Source: Molossus alvarezi
Taxonomy: Eukaryota > Chordata > Mammalia > Chiroptera > Molossidae
Reading direction: 5' to 3'
Assembly: GCA_037176705.1 (NCBI GenBank)
Contig: CM073887.1
Location: forward strand, 29,453,501 to 29,517,500
Length of the DNA stretch: 64,000 nucleotides
Shown here: positions 12,297 to 23,163 of the stretch, in pieces
Layout of the letters: every line of letters starts with the position of its first letter
Numbering within the stretch: the stretch's first letter is position 1
The notes under the pieces: model-generated
What the model was told of the DNA's origin: nothing
Databases searched by the model: none
Seen by the model: only the letters and a program-made list of their open reading frames with translations
Translations under genes and position numbers: made by a program

Positions 12297-14114
12297 TGCA
12301 TTTAATTGCCTTTTGAAGCAAAGTTGTCCAAGTAGTTATAAATATACTTATATATAGGCATAAAGCAAAAAACATTAAAAACAATGAAAAATTTTTAATT
12401 CTTAAATATTTTTAAAAGTTCATTTTAACATTATGAAAAATGAGTAAATTATTCCTAGAAGCTTTAATTTTAGCTCAGGATAGTTTGTTTGTTGTTTTCC
12501 CCCCATGACGTACCGGCAGAGGATGTGAAGAGTTTCCCAGGATCGTAACCATCTATGAGTAGTACAGTTCTACAGGGTAATCTAGATTAAAAATAAATAA
12601 GCCAAGGGAAAGCTTTTACAATCCTATTAGAAAGCTGTGATTTAGAGAAATGAGGTTCCTGGAATTTAAAGATTCGATAAAAATAGAAGCTGCTTGTCAG
12701 CAGCTTCCAGTCGTGGTGCTAATTGGGCAGGTGGGCCACACTCTCCAGCTGGATTGTCCATCCCTCAGGACCTATTTCCAACCTGCCACACACGTCTGAT
12801 ATTAAGCAGCAGTTTGAATCATATGCCTGTGCAGATACACAATATCAAATGTCTACCTGTACCAACATATTTTTCTCTATGATAATGGAATTAACCGCAG
12901 ATGTTTTAAATAAGTCTTTTTATTAGTTTGTTGGAATTTGGCATTTAGATAAATTTCTTTTTTCTTTAATTTATTGGAAAATATTTCTGACAGATAATAA
13001 CTTATAAAAATAATTTAATAAGCCTCTATGAGCCTAACACCAAAGTAAGAAAATATATACTAAACATATTGTTCAGGCCCTTCTGGACCGCTTCTCGATA
13101 ATCTTTCCATGACTACCACTTCAGAAATAAATGTCCTCTTTAATTTTGTGTTAAGCATTCCATCATATTCTTTATAAGTTTAATATATATGGCTAAGTTG
13201 ATAAACAATAAATAGTGATTTTTCATATTATAAAATAACATTTATTCATTATATGTTTTATTATTTATAGTATTTCCAATAGCTTCAGTTTATTTATTTT
13301 CTCTATAATGAATGTTCCACTTATAAATTGCCACATTCGCCGTATGAAAGATAGTTTTTTTCAAATTTTGTTAGTACAAACATGTTGCTAGGAATGTTCT
13401 TATACATTTTCCCAAGTGCCCATAATGCAGCAATTATTCTAAGATACATGATCAAAAGTGAGTTTGCTATCTTATGGATATCTGCTTATCCAAGTGTAGC
13501 TGATAGTCACAGATGACTATAGAATTGTGTTACCAATGTTCTCAAACAATGTATCTGAACATCTGGTGAAAAGCATCTGCTTTGATTGATTCCAGTTTCT
13601 TTGGTTGGACCTGTTCAGATTTGTCTTCTAGTTCTCTAATTTTATTCATTTTAGTTTTGCTGTTCAACTTCTTAACTGCTGAAGTTATTTTGAACTATCC
13701 TAGTCATTGCATTTAAAAGGGTCCCATACCTTACTAATGTACTCATAATTATCTGTATCTCCTTAAATATGTTTAATCTCCTGAAGTTTTATTCCATATC
13801 AAGTAATCCCAATGTTTGAAATTTGAGACAACATAATTATTCTCTTGTTGCTTCCACTGACATTCACATGTGTTTAATAAGCTTGGATTTAAATTGTAGT
13901 TTGTTTAGTTCTCTCTTCAGGAACCTTGTGAGGCATGAGTTGAGGGTACACTTTTCTAGAGACGAAAATTTCTGAGCTATGAAGGATCTTAAAGCACTGC
14001 CAGAGTGGAAATTTTTGTTTATTTCTTGAGTTTTTGTGGTTATATCGGTAGCATAAATCTGTACTCCAAATCCTTATGAGGGCACGCCCAGGGTGACAGA
14101 TACTAAGGAAAATG
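12297..14114. other. Unassigned AT-rich sequence
   Basis: No gene or confidently recognised repeat. About 13560-13990 is less AT-skewed and has a faint antisense old-L1 flavour, but I could not align it to a specific part of L1, so I leave it unassigned. Confidence 0.45.
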
Positions 14115-14242
14115 CAGGGTGCAGCATAAATAAGTTTCTAGTTGTAAGTACATGAAACAGAGTTTATTCTTATATTATTATTTATTAATTATTATGTTAT
14201 TTTCCATATGAACAACTGCAAACTTACTTTTGACCCACCCTG
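14115..14242. mobile_element. Mariner-type MITE, 128 bp
   Basis: The right end is a good copy of a roughly 30-bp terminal inverted repeat (TIR; on the minus strand it starts CAGGGTGGGTCAAAAGTAAG). The left end is a decayed version starting 'cagggtgcagcataaata'. A 'ta' follows at 14243-14244 and 'tg' precedes, fitting a TA target with one mutation. The interior 'gaaacagagtttattctt' and AT-rich core resemble short non-autonomous mariners of mammals. Length matches the copy at 38639. Confidence 0.8.
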
Positions 14243-14393
14243 TACCTTTCCCCGAACTGGAGCTCATGCTGGAAATGGCACTTTCCATAATTGCCTCCAT
14301 TTGTCAAAAAAGGTAATTAAAAAAATTTATCTAGATATGTAAGTATGTCTCTCTTCTGCTTGAATTTCATACAAGACAGTTATTTTAGACATT

Positions 14394-14640
14394 CTTTTTC
14401 ATTTTTCTTTTTTATTTTTTCTTTATTGATTTTAGAGAGAGAGGAAGTTAAAGGGAGAGAGAGATATAAACATGGATAAGAGAGAACATCAATTGGCTGC
14501 CTCCTGCATGCCCCCCATTGGGGATTGGGCTCATAACCTGGGCATGTGTCCAGACCAGGAATCGATCCGGCAACCTCTTGGTGCATGGGTCCGATGCTCT
14601 ACCACTGAGCCACACCAGCCAGACATTAAGACACATTCTT
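14394..14640 (-). mobile_element. Ves SINE, short form
   Basis: This is the antisense Ves body: T-rich tail, 'ttgattttagagagagagga', 'ttggctgcctcctgcatgcc', ending with the complemented head 'ccactgagccacaccagcca'. Imperfect flanking repeats ('agacattcttt' about 14397, 'agacacattcttt' about 14628) look like an eroded TSD. Confidence 0.9.
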
Positions 14641-14674
14641 TAAGTACCTGTTATCATCATCTGGTGAAATAAAT

Positions 14675-14898
14675 TTTCTTTTTTTTTTTTTTTTCTTATT
14701 GATTTTAGAGAGAGAGGAAGGGAGAGGGAGAGAGAGATAGAAACATCAATGAAAGAGAACATGGATTGGCTGCCTCCTGCACGCCCCCCACTGGGGATCG
14801 GGCCCACCACCTGGGCATGTGCCCTGACCGGGAATCAAACGGGTGATCTTTTGGTACACGCGTCAACACTCAACCACTGAGTCACACTAACCTGGCTG
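14675..14898 (-). mobile_element. Ves SINE, short form
   Basis: A second antisense Ves lies about 50 bp from the previous one. It has a long T tract (about 14679-14694), the same body and the complemented head 'caaccactgagtcacact'. I could not fix a TSD confidently. A head-to-tail pair such as this can arise from independent insertions into A/T-rich tails. Confidence 0.9.
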
Positions 14899-14914
14899 AA
14901 TTTTTTATTTTATT

Positions 14915-14997
14915 TTTATGTGTATCTATTTATATATGTATGTATATTTGTATCTGTCTATCTATTTATCTATGTATCTATCTATGTATCTATCATC
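14915..14997. repeat. Imperfect (TATC/TATG)n tetranucleotide repeat
   Basis: Interrupted 'tatctatc', 'tgtatcta' and 'tatgtatg' units run beside the 5' (head) side of the antisense Ves. It is too interrupted to be a highly mutable microsatellite. Confidence 0.8.
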
Positions 14998-15229
14998 ATC
15001 TTTCTACCATTTCATTTATTTCACTATTGTTTTTTAATTCTCATTCTCTATTTAACTCTTTCCCTTAGGGTCAACCATTTTAATTTGTTTTGTGTCTAAT
15101 TTTTATTTTTATGTACAGTTGTCCCTTGCCACTTCAACATTTGTGGCTTCAATCTGACTCCTTATAGAACTAATCAGAATTTCTAAGCTTTATAATCTAT
15201 GACTGGCAGAAATTATTCTTATTTGATTT

Positions 15230-15592
15230 TAATTTTATATTTTCTTTAAAGTTTTTCTTAAATACAAAACACTTATTTTCTGAATGTCTAGTAGAATTCA
15301 TCTGCAAAGGCATTTGGATCTGGGCATTTGAGAAGAGATGTTTGGTAGCCATTTTATTGTTTTGTTTTGTGTTATTTTTTATTTATTTCACTTTCCCATG
15401 TTGTTGATTTTTTTTTTATTCTTTATGTTTCATTTTGCCATTTTTTCCCCTTAGAAATGTATCATTAACATATAAGATAATTAGATGAGACTTATTGAAA
15501 TAAATGTTTAAATACCCTTTACATTTTATTTCAGTTGTCTCTATTTCCAGTCTTTTAAACCTCATTTGGTTACTCTTAACATTCTAGCTTTC
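15230..15592 (-). mobile_element. Old L1M ORF2 fragment, antisense (part 1)
   Basis: 'gtctagtagaattcatctgc' and 'catttggatctgggcattt' are recognisable complements of the L1 ORF2 segment just before the RT core (the SRGPDGF region). The copy is highly diverged, so it is an ancient L1M. It is interrupted by the microsatellite and SINE that follow and seems to resume at about 16011. Confidence 0.6.
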
Positions 15593-15658
15593 CTTTTCCT
15601 TCCTTCCTTCCTTCCTTCCTTCCTTCCTTCCTTCCTTCCTCCCTCCCTCCCTCCCCCC

Positions 15659-15729
<71 letters not shown>

Positions 15730-15749
15730 CTTTCTTTCTTTCTTTCCTT

Positions 15750-15788
<39 letters not shown>

Positions 15789-15796
15789 ATCTCTCT
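15593..15796. repeat. Composite microsatellite (TTCC)n-(TCCC)n-(TTTC)n-(TC)n
   Basis: About 200 bp of pure pyrimidine on the plus strand: TTCC units to about 15641, TCCC to about 15657, TTTC to about 15753, and a TC dinucleotide run to about 15787. On the minus strand this follows the 3' tail of the adjacent Ves SINE, so it probably grew from that tail. The 80-100-residue frames through it, repeats of SFLPSFL and its antisense, are artefacts. Confidence 0.97.
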
Positions 15797-16010
15797 TTCA
15801 TTTTTATATGTTTTTATTGATTTTTTTAAAGAGAAAAGAAGGGAGAAAGAGAGAAACATCAATGTGAGAGAAACATCCATTGGCTATTTCCTGCACGCCC
15901 CCTACTGGGGATCGAGCCTGAAACCCGGGCATGTGCCCTGACTGGGAATCAAAACAGGACCTCTCAGTCCATGGGACAATGCTCAGTCCACTGAGTCACA
16001 CCAGCTAGGC
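15797..16010 (-). mobile_element. Ves SINE, short form, with microsatellite tail
   Basis: Complemented Ves: 'ttttattgattttttta', 'gaaacatcaatgtgagagaa', 'ggctatttcctgcacgcccc' and a head ending 'actgagtcacaccagctagg'. Its 3' end leads directly into the pyrimidine microsatellite. It lies within an antisense old L1M. No clean TSD was found because the left flank is simple sequence. Confidence 0.9.
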
Positions 16011-16600
16011 TATCTTTTATTTTTTAATTCAGTCTTGCAAAAGCTTTGTCCTGGAGGTTATATTACTCTTAACGAAAAAAAAAAATTTCAGGTCAGATTT
16101 TTTTTATATCTTAATTTTTTTTCTTTATATTCTTGTTTATTTTTGTTTATTATATTACTATCTTTTAAACTCTTAAGTTAAAAGCATATTTTATATTTTA
16201 TAACCTTTCTTGTTTCTTAATAATTAAAGGTACAAATTTTCTACAAATACTGTTTGTCCAGAACCTCATGAATTGTGTCATGTAGTGCTTTCCTTTGCTT
16301 CAATCTAAATATTTCAGAATTACTTTATGATTTTCTCTTTAATCAAATAATTTCTTAGTAATCCATTATTTAGATTCTGTTTATAAGATGCTAATTTCAG
16401 CCTCCTTTTGATATAATTCTAATAATACTGAATATTATCTGATATAATGTGTATAAATTTCCCATTTATTTTTATGAGGCTTCCTTTATTGCCTAACACC
16501 TTCAATATTGATAAAAGTCACATATGTGCTTTAAAACAATGCTTTTTTTTCTTTATTATATATAGTGATCCTTAATATCTTAAGTTAAATTCTTAGAACT
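16011..16600 (-). mobile_element. Old L1M ORF2 fragment, antisense (part 2)
   Basis: Diverged complement of L1M ORF2 upstream of the RT. 'aggtacaaattttctacaaa', 'agtaatccattatttag' and 'aaaagtcacatatgtgcttt' follow the known order of L1M antisense sequence. It continues part 1 across the SINE. Frames are destroyed. Confidence 0.55.
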
Positions 16601-16659
16601 CACAGTTCAGATTATTCTTTGCTTAAATTTTCAGTTTTTTGGAGGTTGCTAAAACTACA

Positions 16660-17410
16660 ATATAATGAACTTAGAAAAAGAATGCATAAACAAAATATTA
16701 AGCTCAGCGAAGAGATGAAAATCATAATAAAACAACAAACATAAATTTTTACCTGAAGGAAACAGCCAGTAAAAATGAGAAAACAACATAGAGCTTCCAC
16801 AACAGGTCCAATAAAGCAAAAAGAAGGGAGAGAGAGATAGAAACATCGATGAGAGAGAACATCGACTGGCCGCCTCCTGCATGTGCCCCCACTGGAGATC
16901 CGGTCCACAACCTGGGCCTGTGCCCTGACCGGGAATCAAACTGGCGGCCTCTTGGTGCCTGTGTCAATGCTCAACCAGTGAGCCACACCGGCCAGGCAAA
17001 GACAGATTTCTTGATATCAAATTAGATGAAAAAAAGAAATAATAATAAAAAAAGATTGAAGAAACCTGTGTGAATTGTGGGACGTCATCAAGAAAAAGAA
17101 TATTCACATTATGAAAGTCTCAGAAGGAAAAGAGAGGGAGAAAAGAACAGGAAACTTATTTAAAGAAATATGTCTGAAAATTTTCCAAATATGGGGAGAT
17201 AAAGCTACCCAGATGCATGAAGCTTAAAAATCGCCAGATTAAACCCAAAGAAATCTTTACCAAGACACATTATAATCTAACCCTCAAAAATTAAACACAA
17301 ATAATTTTAAAGCAGGAACAGAAAGGAGACACATCACATACATAGGAACCCCAATGAGACTATCAGCAAATGTCTCAGAGAAACCTTGTAGGGTTGGAAA
17401 GAGTGAGTAA
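16660..17410 (+). mobile_element. Old L1M ORF1 region, sense
   Basis: L1M ORF1-like sequence in sense orientation, for example 'gggacgtcatcaagaaaaag', 'gtctcagaaggaaaagagag' and 'tttccaaatatggggagat', translating to fragments such as LFKEICLKIFQIWG. A Ves SINE splits it at 16817-16998. Near 17400 it jumps to sequence that belongs far downstream in ORF2, so the ORF1/ORF2 junction and most of ORF2 are missing. Confidence 0.75.
16817..16998 (-). mobile_element. Ves SINE, short form, 3'-truncated and tailless
   Basis: The complemented head ('accagtgagccacaccggcc') and body are intact, but the plus-strand left end starts at 'agggagagagagatag' with no T-rich tail. Short flanking similarity ('gcaaaaagaag' left, 'gcaaagacag' right) may be a worn TSD. 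Confidence 0.85.
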
Positions 17411-17751
17411 TCCCATTTTCAATAGCTCAAAAACAATAAAAGATTTAGGAAGAAACTTATCCAAGAAGGTGAAACACCTATACACTGAAAACTCTAAGAC
17501 ATAGATGACAGAAATTGAAAAAGAGACAAATAAATAGAAGGATATAATATGTTCTTGAATTTGAAGAATTCAAATTATGAAAAAAGGTCCAATCCTGGCC
17601 GGTTTGGCACAGTGGTTAGAGCATCGGCCTGTGGTCCAGAGAGACCCGGGTTTGGTTCCCGCTAAGGGCACGTACCTCGGTTGCAGTTTGTCCCCGGCCC
17701 TGGTTGGTCGTGCGGGTGGCAGCCACTCTATGTGCCCCTTCACGTCAATGT

Positions 17752-17796
<45 letters not shown>

Positions 17797-19190
17797 CCAC
17801 TCTATCTGAACAAAATATCAAAAAGTGTCCTTGGGTAAGGATTAAAAAATCAATTAACTAATTAAAATTAAAATTAAAAATAATGAAAAGTCCATACTAT
17901 TCAGAACCCCTTGGTAAAAAATTAATGCATTCCCAATTAAAATTAAATTCTGAAATTTAATTAAAATTCTGGAATTTTAATTTCACAGATAAAAGTAACT
18001 ATCTGAAAACTTGTATAGAACCATAAACCATAAAAGACCTGAAATTGTCATAGAAATCTTGAGAAAGAACAAAGATGGATGTATATCACACCTGATTTCA
18101 AACTGCGTTTTAAAATTATTGTAATCAAAACAATATAGTATAGACCAGTGAAACAGAACCAAGAACCCAGAAATAAACCAACACTTAAAAATTCTACTAA
18201 TTTTCTACCAAGGGGTTCTGAACACACAATGGGAAAGCACAGTCTCTTTAATAAATGATGCTGGAAAAACTGGATATCTACATGCAAAAGAATGAAGCTA
18301 GACCTCTATATTATAACACTCACAAAAATTAATTAAAATGGATTAAAAACTTCCATGTAAGACCTTAAACAGTAAAATTAGTAGAAGGAAAACATAGGAG
18401 AAAAGCTCCTTGACCTGGGTCTTAGTATTGATGATTTTTTTTTATATGACACCAAAAGCATAAGCAACAAAAACAAAAACAAACTAAATAGTTTCTGTAC
18501 AGCAAGGAAAATAATGAATTAAAAGGCAACCTACATACTGCGAGAAATATTTTTAAATCATATATCTGATAAGGGGTTAATATAAAAATATATAAAGAAG
18601 TCATACAATCAATAACAGAAAAAAATAATAATTCAATTACAAAATGGGCAAAGGACCTAAATAGACTTTTTTACCCCAAAAAAGACATCCAAACCACCAA
18701 CTGCTACATGAAAAGGTGGTCAACATTACTAATCATTAGTGGAATGCTAATTAAAACCACCATGAGATATCATCTCACCCCTGTTATAATTGCTAAAATT
18801 AAAAAGACAAAAGGTAGTAAGTGTTGGTGAGGATGTGGATAAAAGGGAACTATTGTGCACGGTTGGTTAGACTGTAAATTGGTACAGACATAAAAAATAG
18901 TATGATGGTTTTTTAAAGAATTAAAAATAAAACTACCATATAATCCAGCAATTTCACCTCTGGGTATATATCTGAAAGAAAAATCACCATCTTGAACATA
19001 TGTATGCACTCCCATGTTCTTTGCAGTATTATTCAAAATAGCCAAGACATTGAAACAACCCAAGTGTTTATGGACAGATGAATAGATATTGAAATTATGA
19101 CATATATATATATTTATATGATATAATATCACATTGTACACTTTAAATATCTACAATTATGTGCCAATTATTCCTCAGCAAAGTTTAAAA
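17411..19190 (+). mobile_element. L1M (L1MB-like) ORF2 3' half and 3' end, sense
   Basis: It starts in sequence matching ORF2 near 10480 ('aagatttaggaagaaactta') and proceeds in L1 order: 'ctctttaataaatgatgctg', 'gataaggggttaatat', 'tcatctcacccctgttataa', 'caatttcacctctgggtat', then a 3' end with 'acactttaaatatctacaat' and 'cctcagcaaagtttaaaaag' typical of L1MB-age elements. A long-form Ves inserted at 17593-17881. Frames are thoroughly broken. Confidence 0.85.
17575..17897 (+). mobile_element. Ves SINE, long form, inside L1M
   Basis: Sense Ves: head 'cctggccggtttggcacagt', B-box region 'ccgggtttggttcccgctaa', a CT microsatellite expanded to about 40 bp (17755-17793), then 'gtccttgggtaagga' and an A/T-rich tail. 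Flanks 'atgaaaaaaggtccaat' and 'atgaaaagtccat' are a TSD with small indels. The L1M continues across it. Confidence 0.92.
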
Positions 19191-20119
19191 AGTAAACAGT
19201 TGTACGCATAATGCCCTAGGCCTCACTCATCTTTCAGTTAACATTAGGCTGGTATTCTGATAGCTGTTACCACCTACCTCCCTAAGAAGGAATGAAAATC
19301 AGATATTCTACTTATTTTAAGGAGATCCCAATTGGAGAGCTGATCTTTTTCAAAAAGCAATTTAACTTATGGTTTGGCTCTGATCTCATGTAATCACATT
19401 TGCTTGAAAATGCTGCCACATGGCCACGGTCCTCCTCCTGGGGACCTCCATGTACCCATTCATTGAGGATGTGAGTAGGAGAAGCTAGGGCATGACTTTT
19501 CACCACCTCAAATGAGATAATATGTGTAAAGAACGTAAAAATTTCTTGTCAATTAAGAAGACTTATATTTTTACCTTTTTTTCTTCCTCCTTATCCTCGC
19601 CCTTCTTCTGCTTCTCTTCTTTCTCCCTCCTTCCTAATTTCTTCTCCTTCTCTTTCTTTTATTTTTATTCCCCAAGCCTCAATCATCTTTTTATAAACCC
19701 TTGCAGCAAATCTCTCTGCCTACCGGAAAGGGTACCAAGCGTGTTCATACTTAGACTCCAAGCTGTTGACCTCTGTTGTCCTTGTCTTCCCCACTAAGCC
19801 CCTGGTTGCCTGGGCCCAGGATACTTTATATTAGTTTAGATTTATCTGGCATAGCTGGCTATGTCTTTATATTTTCTAGTTTCAGAATATAGTTTTTTTA
19901 TACAAAGTATATTCTCAATAAGTGTTATTTATCGGTAGCCTCTGTAAAATTTTTATTACTAGAAAAAAACATACTATACTTGAGATCACTGGAAATTTCA
20001 AAACCAAATTACTAGGTTCTTATAATAATTATTACTTTTGGTCTATTTACAGACTTAATAAATTCCAAATCCAAATTTATTGAGGGATAAACATAAAGTA
20101 GAAATAATTCTAATTTCCT
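19191..20119. other. Unassigned; polypyrimidine tract and faint MIR-like tail
   Basis: 19505-19540 ('caaatgagataatatgtgta') resembles the 3' part of a MIR SINE, but the upstream part is not recognisable. 19575-19670 is a CT-rich imperfect tract. The 91-codon frame at 19522-19797 is mostly this low-complexity Ser/Phe/Leu-coding tract and is not a gene. Confidence 0.4.
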
Positions 20120-20275
20120 TAAAATGTATCTTTATTATTGAAAGTATTAAAGATATCGCTCCTTTTTTCCCTTTCATTGACCCCTCCACCCTGTTCCCAC
20201 AGTCCCCCAAGTCTTCACCTCACTGTTGTCTGTATCCATGGCTTATGCAAATATGCATATAAATAAATGTCTGCA
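20120..20275 (-). mobile_element. L1 3'UTR fragment, antisense, short
   Basis: Resembles the antisense L1 3' end at 3439-3600: a T-rich start ('tatctttattattgaaagta'), a CT-rich block, 'cactgttgtctgtatccatg', then 'gcttatgcaaatatgcat'. It is a severely 5'-truncated copy. A shared 'ctaatttcc' at 20110 and 20296 could be a TSD remnant but is short. Confidence 0.65.
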
Positions 20276-23116
20276 ATTTAAATCCTACCACTTTACTAAT
20301 TTCCATGTCAAAATCATTAGTTAATTAGTGATTTATATTTATATTTATTCCAAATACTTTAATTAGTGATTTGTGTTAGGAAAATCATCATTATTTTTTA
20401 CACTCCAAAAACACACTGTAAAAACTGTTATAATAATTGGCATGTTTATTTAATTGTTATGGCTCTTTAACAAATAGCTTCAGCTATAATATTTAAGTGC
20501 ACATAAATTTTCTACTGGAGACAGAAGAGACTTTCTTGAATATATTTTTATATAATCCTCATGTCTAAAGAATAATACAGTTAAATGCTTAACTGCTCAG
20601 CTTTTCCCAAAGGATTAAACATTTTACAATTCAGTGCCTTTGCACAGCCTAATACCCTTTCCCCGGCAAATTATTTTACCATCTTTTAATTCTTTTTATT
20701 ATATTATTTTTATTTTCCCCCACCAGATTTAAAACCTCAATGCCCTCTTCCACCCCCAGCCACCCTCCCCACTGCACTCACCACACTGATGTCCATATCC
20801 AGGAGTTCTCTCTCTCTCTTTTGAGTAAAAAGAAAAAAGGAAGAGAGAAACACTGTCCTTCAATTAGTTCAAGGAACATTTTCACTGTGGATTCTTCCTT
20901 TGCTCCACACTCAGCACAGACAATTTCTCTTTCCCTTCTTGTTTCCACATCACCCTATAATTTCTTTATCACTGTTTTATAATTAATAGCTATTTGTCTT
21001 TCACATTCTGAGATAGAAATTCATGTTATCCATAGCTAACCATTGCCTCATAGCACAGTGCTGACCATGTATATTCCAAGCGTAACCTGTATTCAAGATG
21101 TAAGCAGTTTGCAAGTCAATACCTTTAAAGAAGTAACATGATCATAAGAATATTAATACCTTCTAATCATATTTCAGATGTCTTTACACAAAAATAAGAT
21201 AAATGAATCAAGAATCTGAAAGTCAGTTAGGATATGTATTATCAATTTTTACGATGCAATCTCTCCCTTTTTAGAAAAAAATCATAAATAATATTTCAAA
21301 AGTTAAATAGGTATTTCCTTTAAATGTTTCCAAATTAATGCTGGACATCCTTCAAAATGGAATATTTTTTACATTGTATTGATAAAATTATCAGAAATTA
21401 TTTTTTATTTAATTTATTGAATGTCCTTTTCATTTCAAATGTACAGGCTCAAATTTTTTTTTAATTTTTCCATATTTCAACTCAAAGTCTAATAATATAA
21501 AATAGTAATACTGTACAAAATGCCCACAGAACTCTCATTTTTGTCTTAAGATTATAGGTTAAGTAACAAAACATTTCCTAACATTTTTTTAAATCCTCAA
21601 ATTTATATGCATTGCAAATAAATAAATAGTTTTGTACTTCATTATAGAGAGAAGGGCTCATATATGTGTGTACCACGATGGAACTTTTAATTTCCCTTTG
21701 ATTTTTAAAAATTATCTACTATGTTTGTCTTTGAATTATTTTCTATCTAACATATTTCACTACTTGATTCCTTATTTCTATCAGCTATTTTTTATGCCCT
21801 GGATACTCATAATTTGTTTACCTAGTTAAATGCTGTTCACCTTTTAAGATCCGGTTTGTTTATGTCTTTTATCATTTTACCAACTAAAGACGTCCTTTGT
21901 GACTCTTCGGACAGACTCTTATTGATTGTATTTGACACGCTACATAGTGATTGTTTTTGCATATGTTTTATTCATTTAACTTGATCACAAACACTCCAGG
22001 GTTAAAAACAAATCAGACCAAAAAAATCTATATGATGATTACAATTAGATTTACATGATGAATGTAATTTTAAATTTTCCATAACATGCATTGATTTTAT
22101 TTTAAATGTAAATACAAATACATTTACATCATAAAACTTGCAAATTTAATATTTAAAATTACAATATGTCCGTAATAAAGCAGAATGCAGATATTATTGA
22201 ATATAGAAGGGCTTTGGTGAGAAAATTCAGGTCTAGTTCGAGATTTCGTCTTAAAAGTCTAGTGCATGTCTTTCACCATCCCACCTCTGCACTACCACTG
22301 CAGAGCTTGCTGTGGTAGTCTTACCATGCACTCTCATGCATCAGTAGTGTTGTTCATGCTGTATATTCTGCATAGAATTCCCTCCTTTCCTCTGCTACAG
22401 AGATCAACCACTCATTCTTATATTCTCATCTTCCCTCAGTATTTCCCAGTTCACCACTTTCTCAAAGCGTCCCTTCCTCTGCTGAAGTTAAGAAAAAAAA
22501 ATGTGTTGTTCCCTTGACTGTGCTCTCTAGATTTTATATATAATTTCAAAATTGAATGCCACATATGATTTCAAATATTTCATGTATGTTCCTGACCCTC
22601 CACCAGATTGTTCAATTCTAGAGTTTAGAGTGTTGGTTAGGAATAGGGCTCACTCTCTTGCAGATGTTCTTCCAGATAACTGTGGATAAATTAGTTAAGA
22701 CTGCAAAGTCTCTTGCTCTTGAAATAAACATTCCAGTAAAGGAAACATACAATGCATAAACAAATATATATTATTCCTGGAAGTAGTAATTCTGCTAAGA
22801 ATGAATAAAAATGTAAGGAAATCAAATAGTAGCAGGGGTACAATTTTAAATAGAATGGTCAGAGTTGAGGCTTATTGTGGAGGTGATAATGGATCAAGAC
22901 CAGGGTTCAAATTACAAGGGAAATGATTTTAAATAAACATTAAGAAGATTGTGATTAAGCAGACTGAAAAGTCATCATATGATTTTCTGGAAATATATCT
23001 ATATCTCCAAAATGTAGGAGGCTATATATTCTGCATTAAGATTGCTAATATTTCTTACTCTCCAGGCATTTTACAATTAAATAAGCACAGAAAATATGTT
23101 TTAGAGAAACTGTTTG

Positions 23117-23118
<2 letters not shown>
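20276..23118. other. Unassigned AT-rich sequence
   Basis: No credible gene. About 20700-20815 has a C-rich stretch ending 'gatgtccatatccaggagtt' that may be another antisense L1 3'UTR scrap. The rest is AT-rich without recognisable structure; frames are short and lack motifs. Confidence 0.45.

Positions 23119-23161
<43 letters not shown>
23119..23161. repeat. (GT)n microsatellite
   Basis: Uninterrupted TG/GT dinucleotides for about 43 bp. Length and purity suggest a polymorphic locus. Confidence 0.98.

Positions 23162-23163
<2 letters not shown>

Noticed and set aside
15566..15880. 84- and 98-codon frames on both strands with repeated SFLPSFL or KERKKER
   Set aside because: They are translations of the pyrimidine/purine microsatellite and adjoining Ves SINE.
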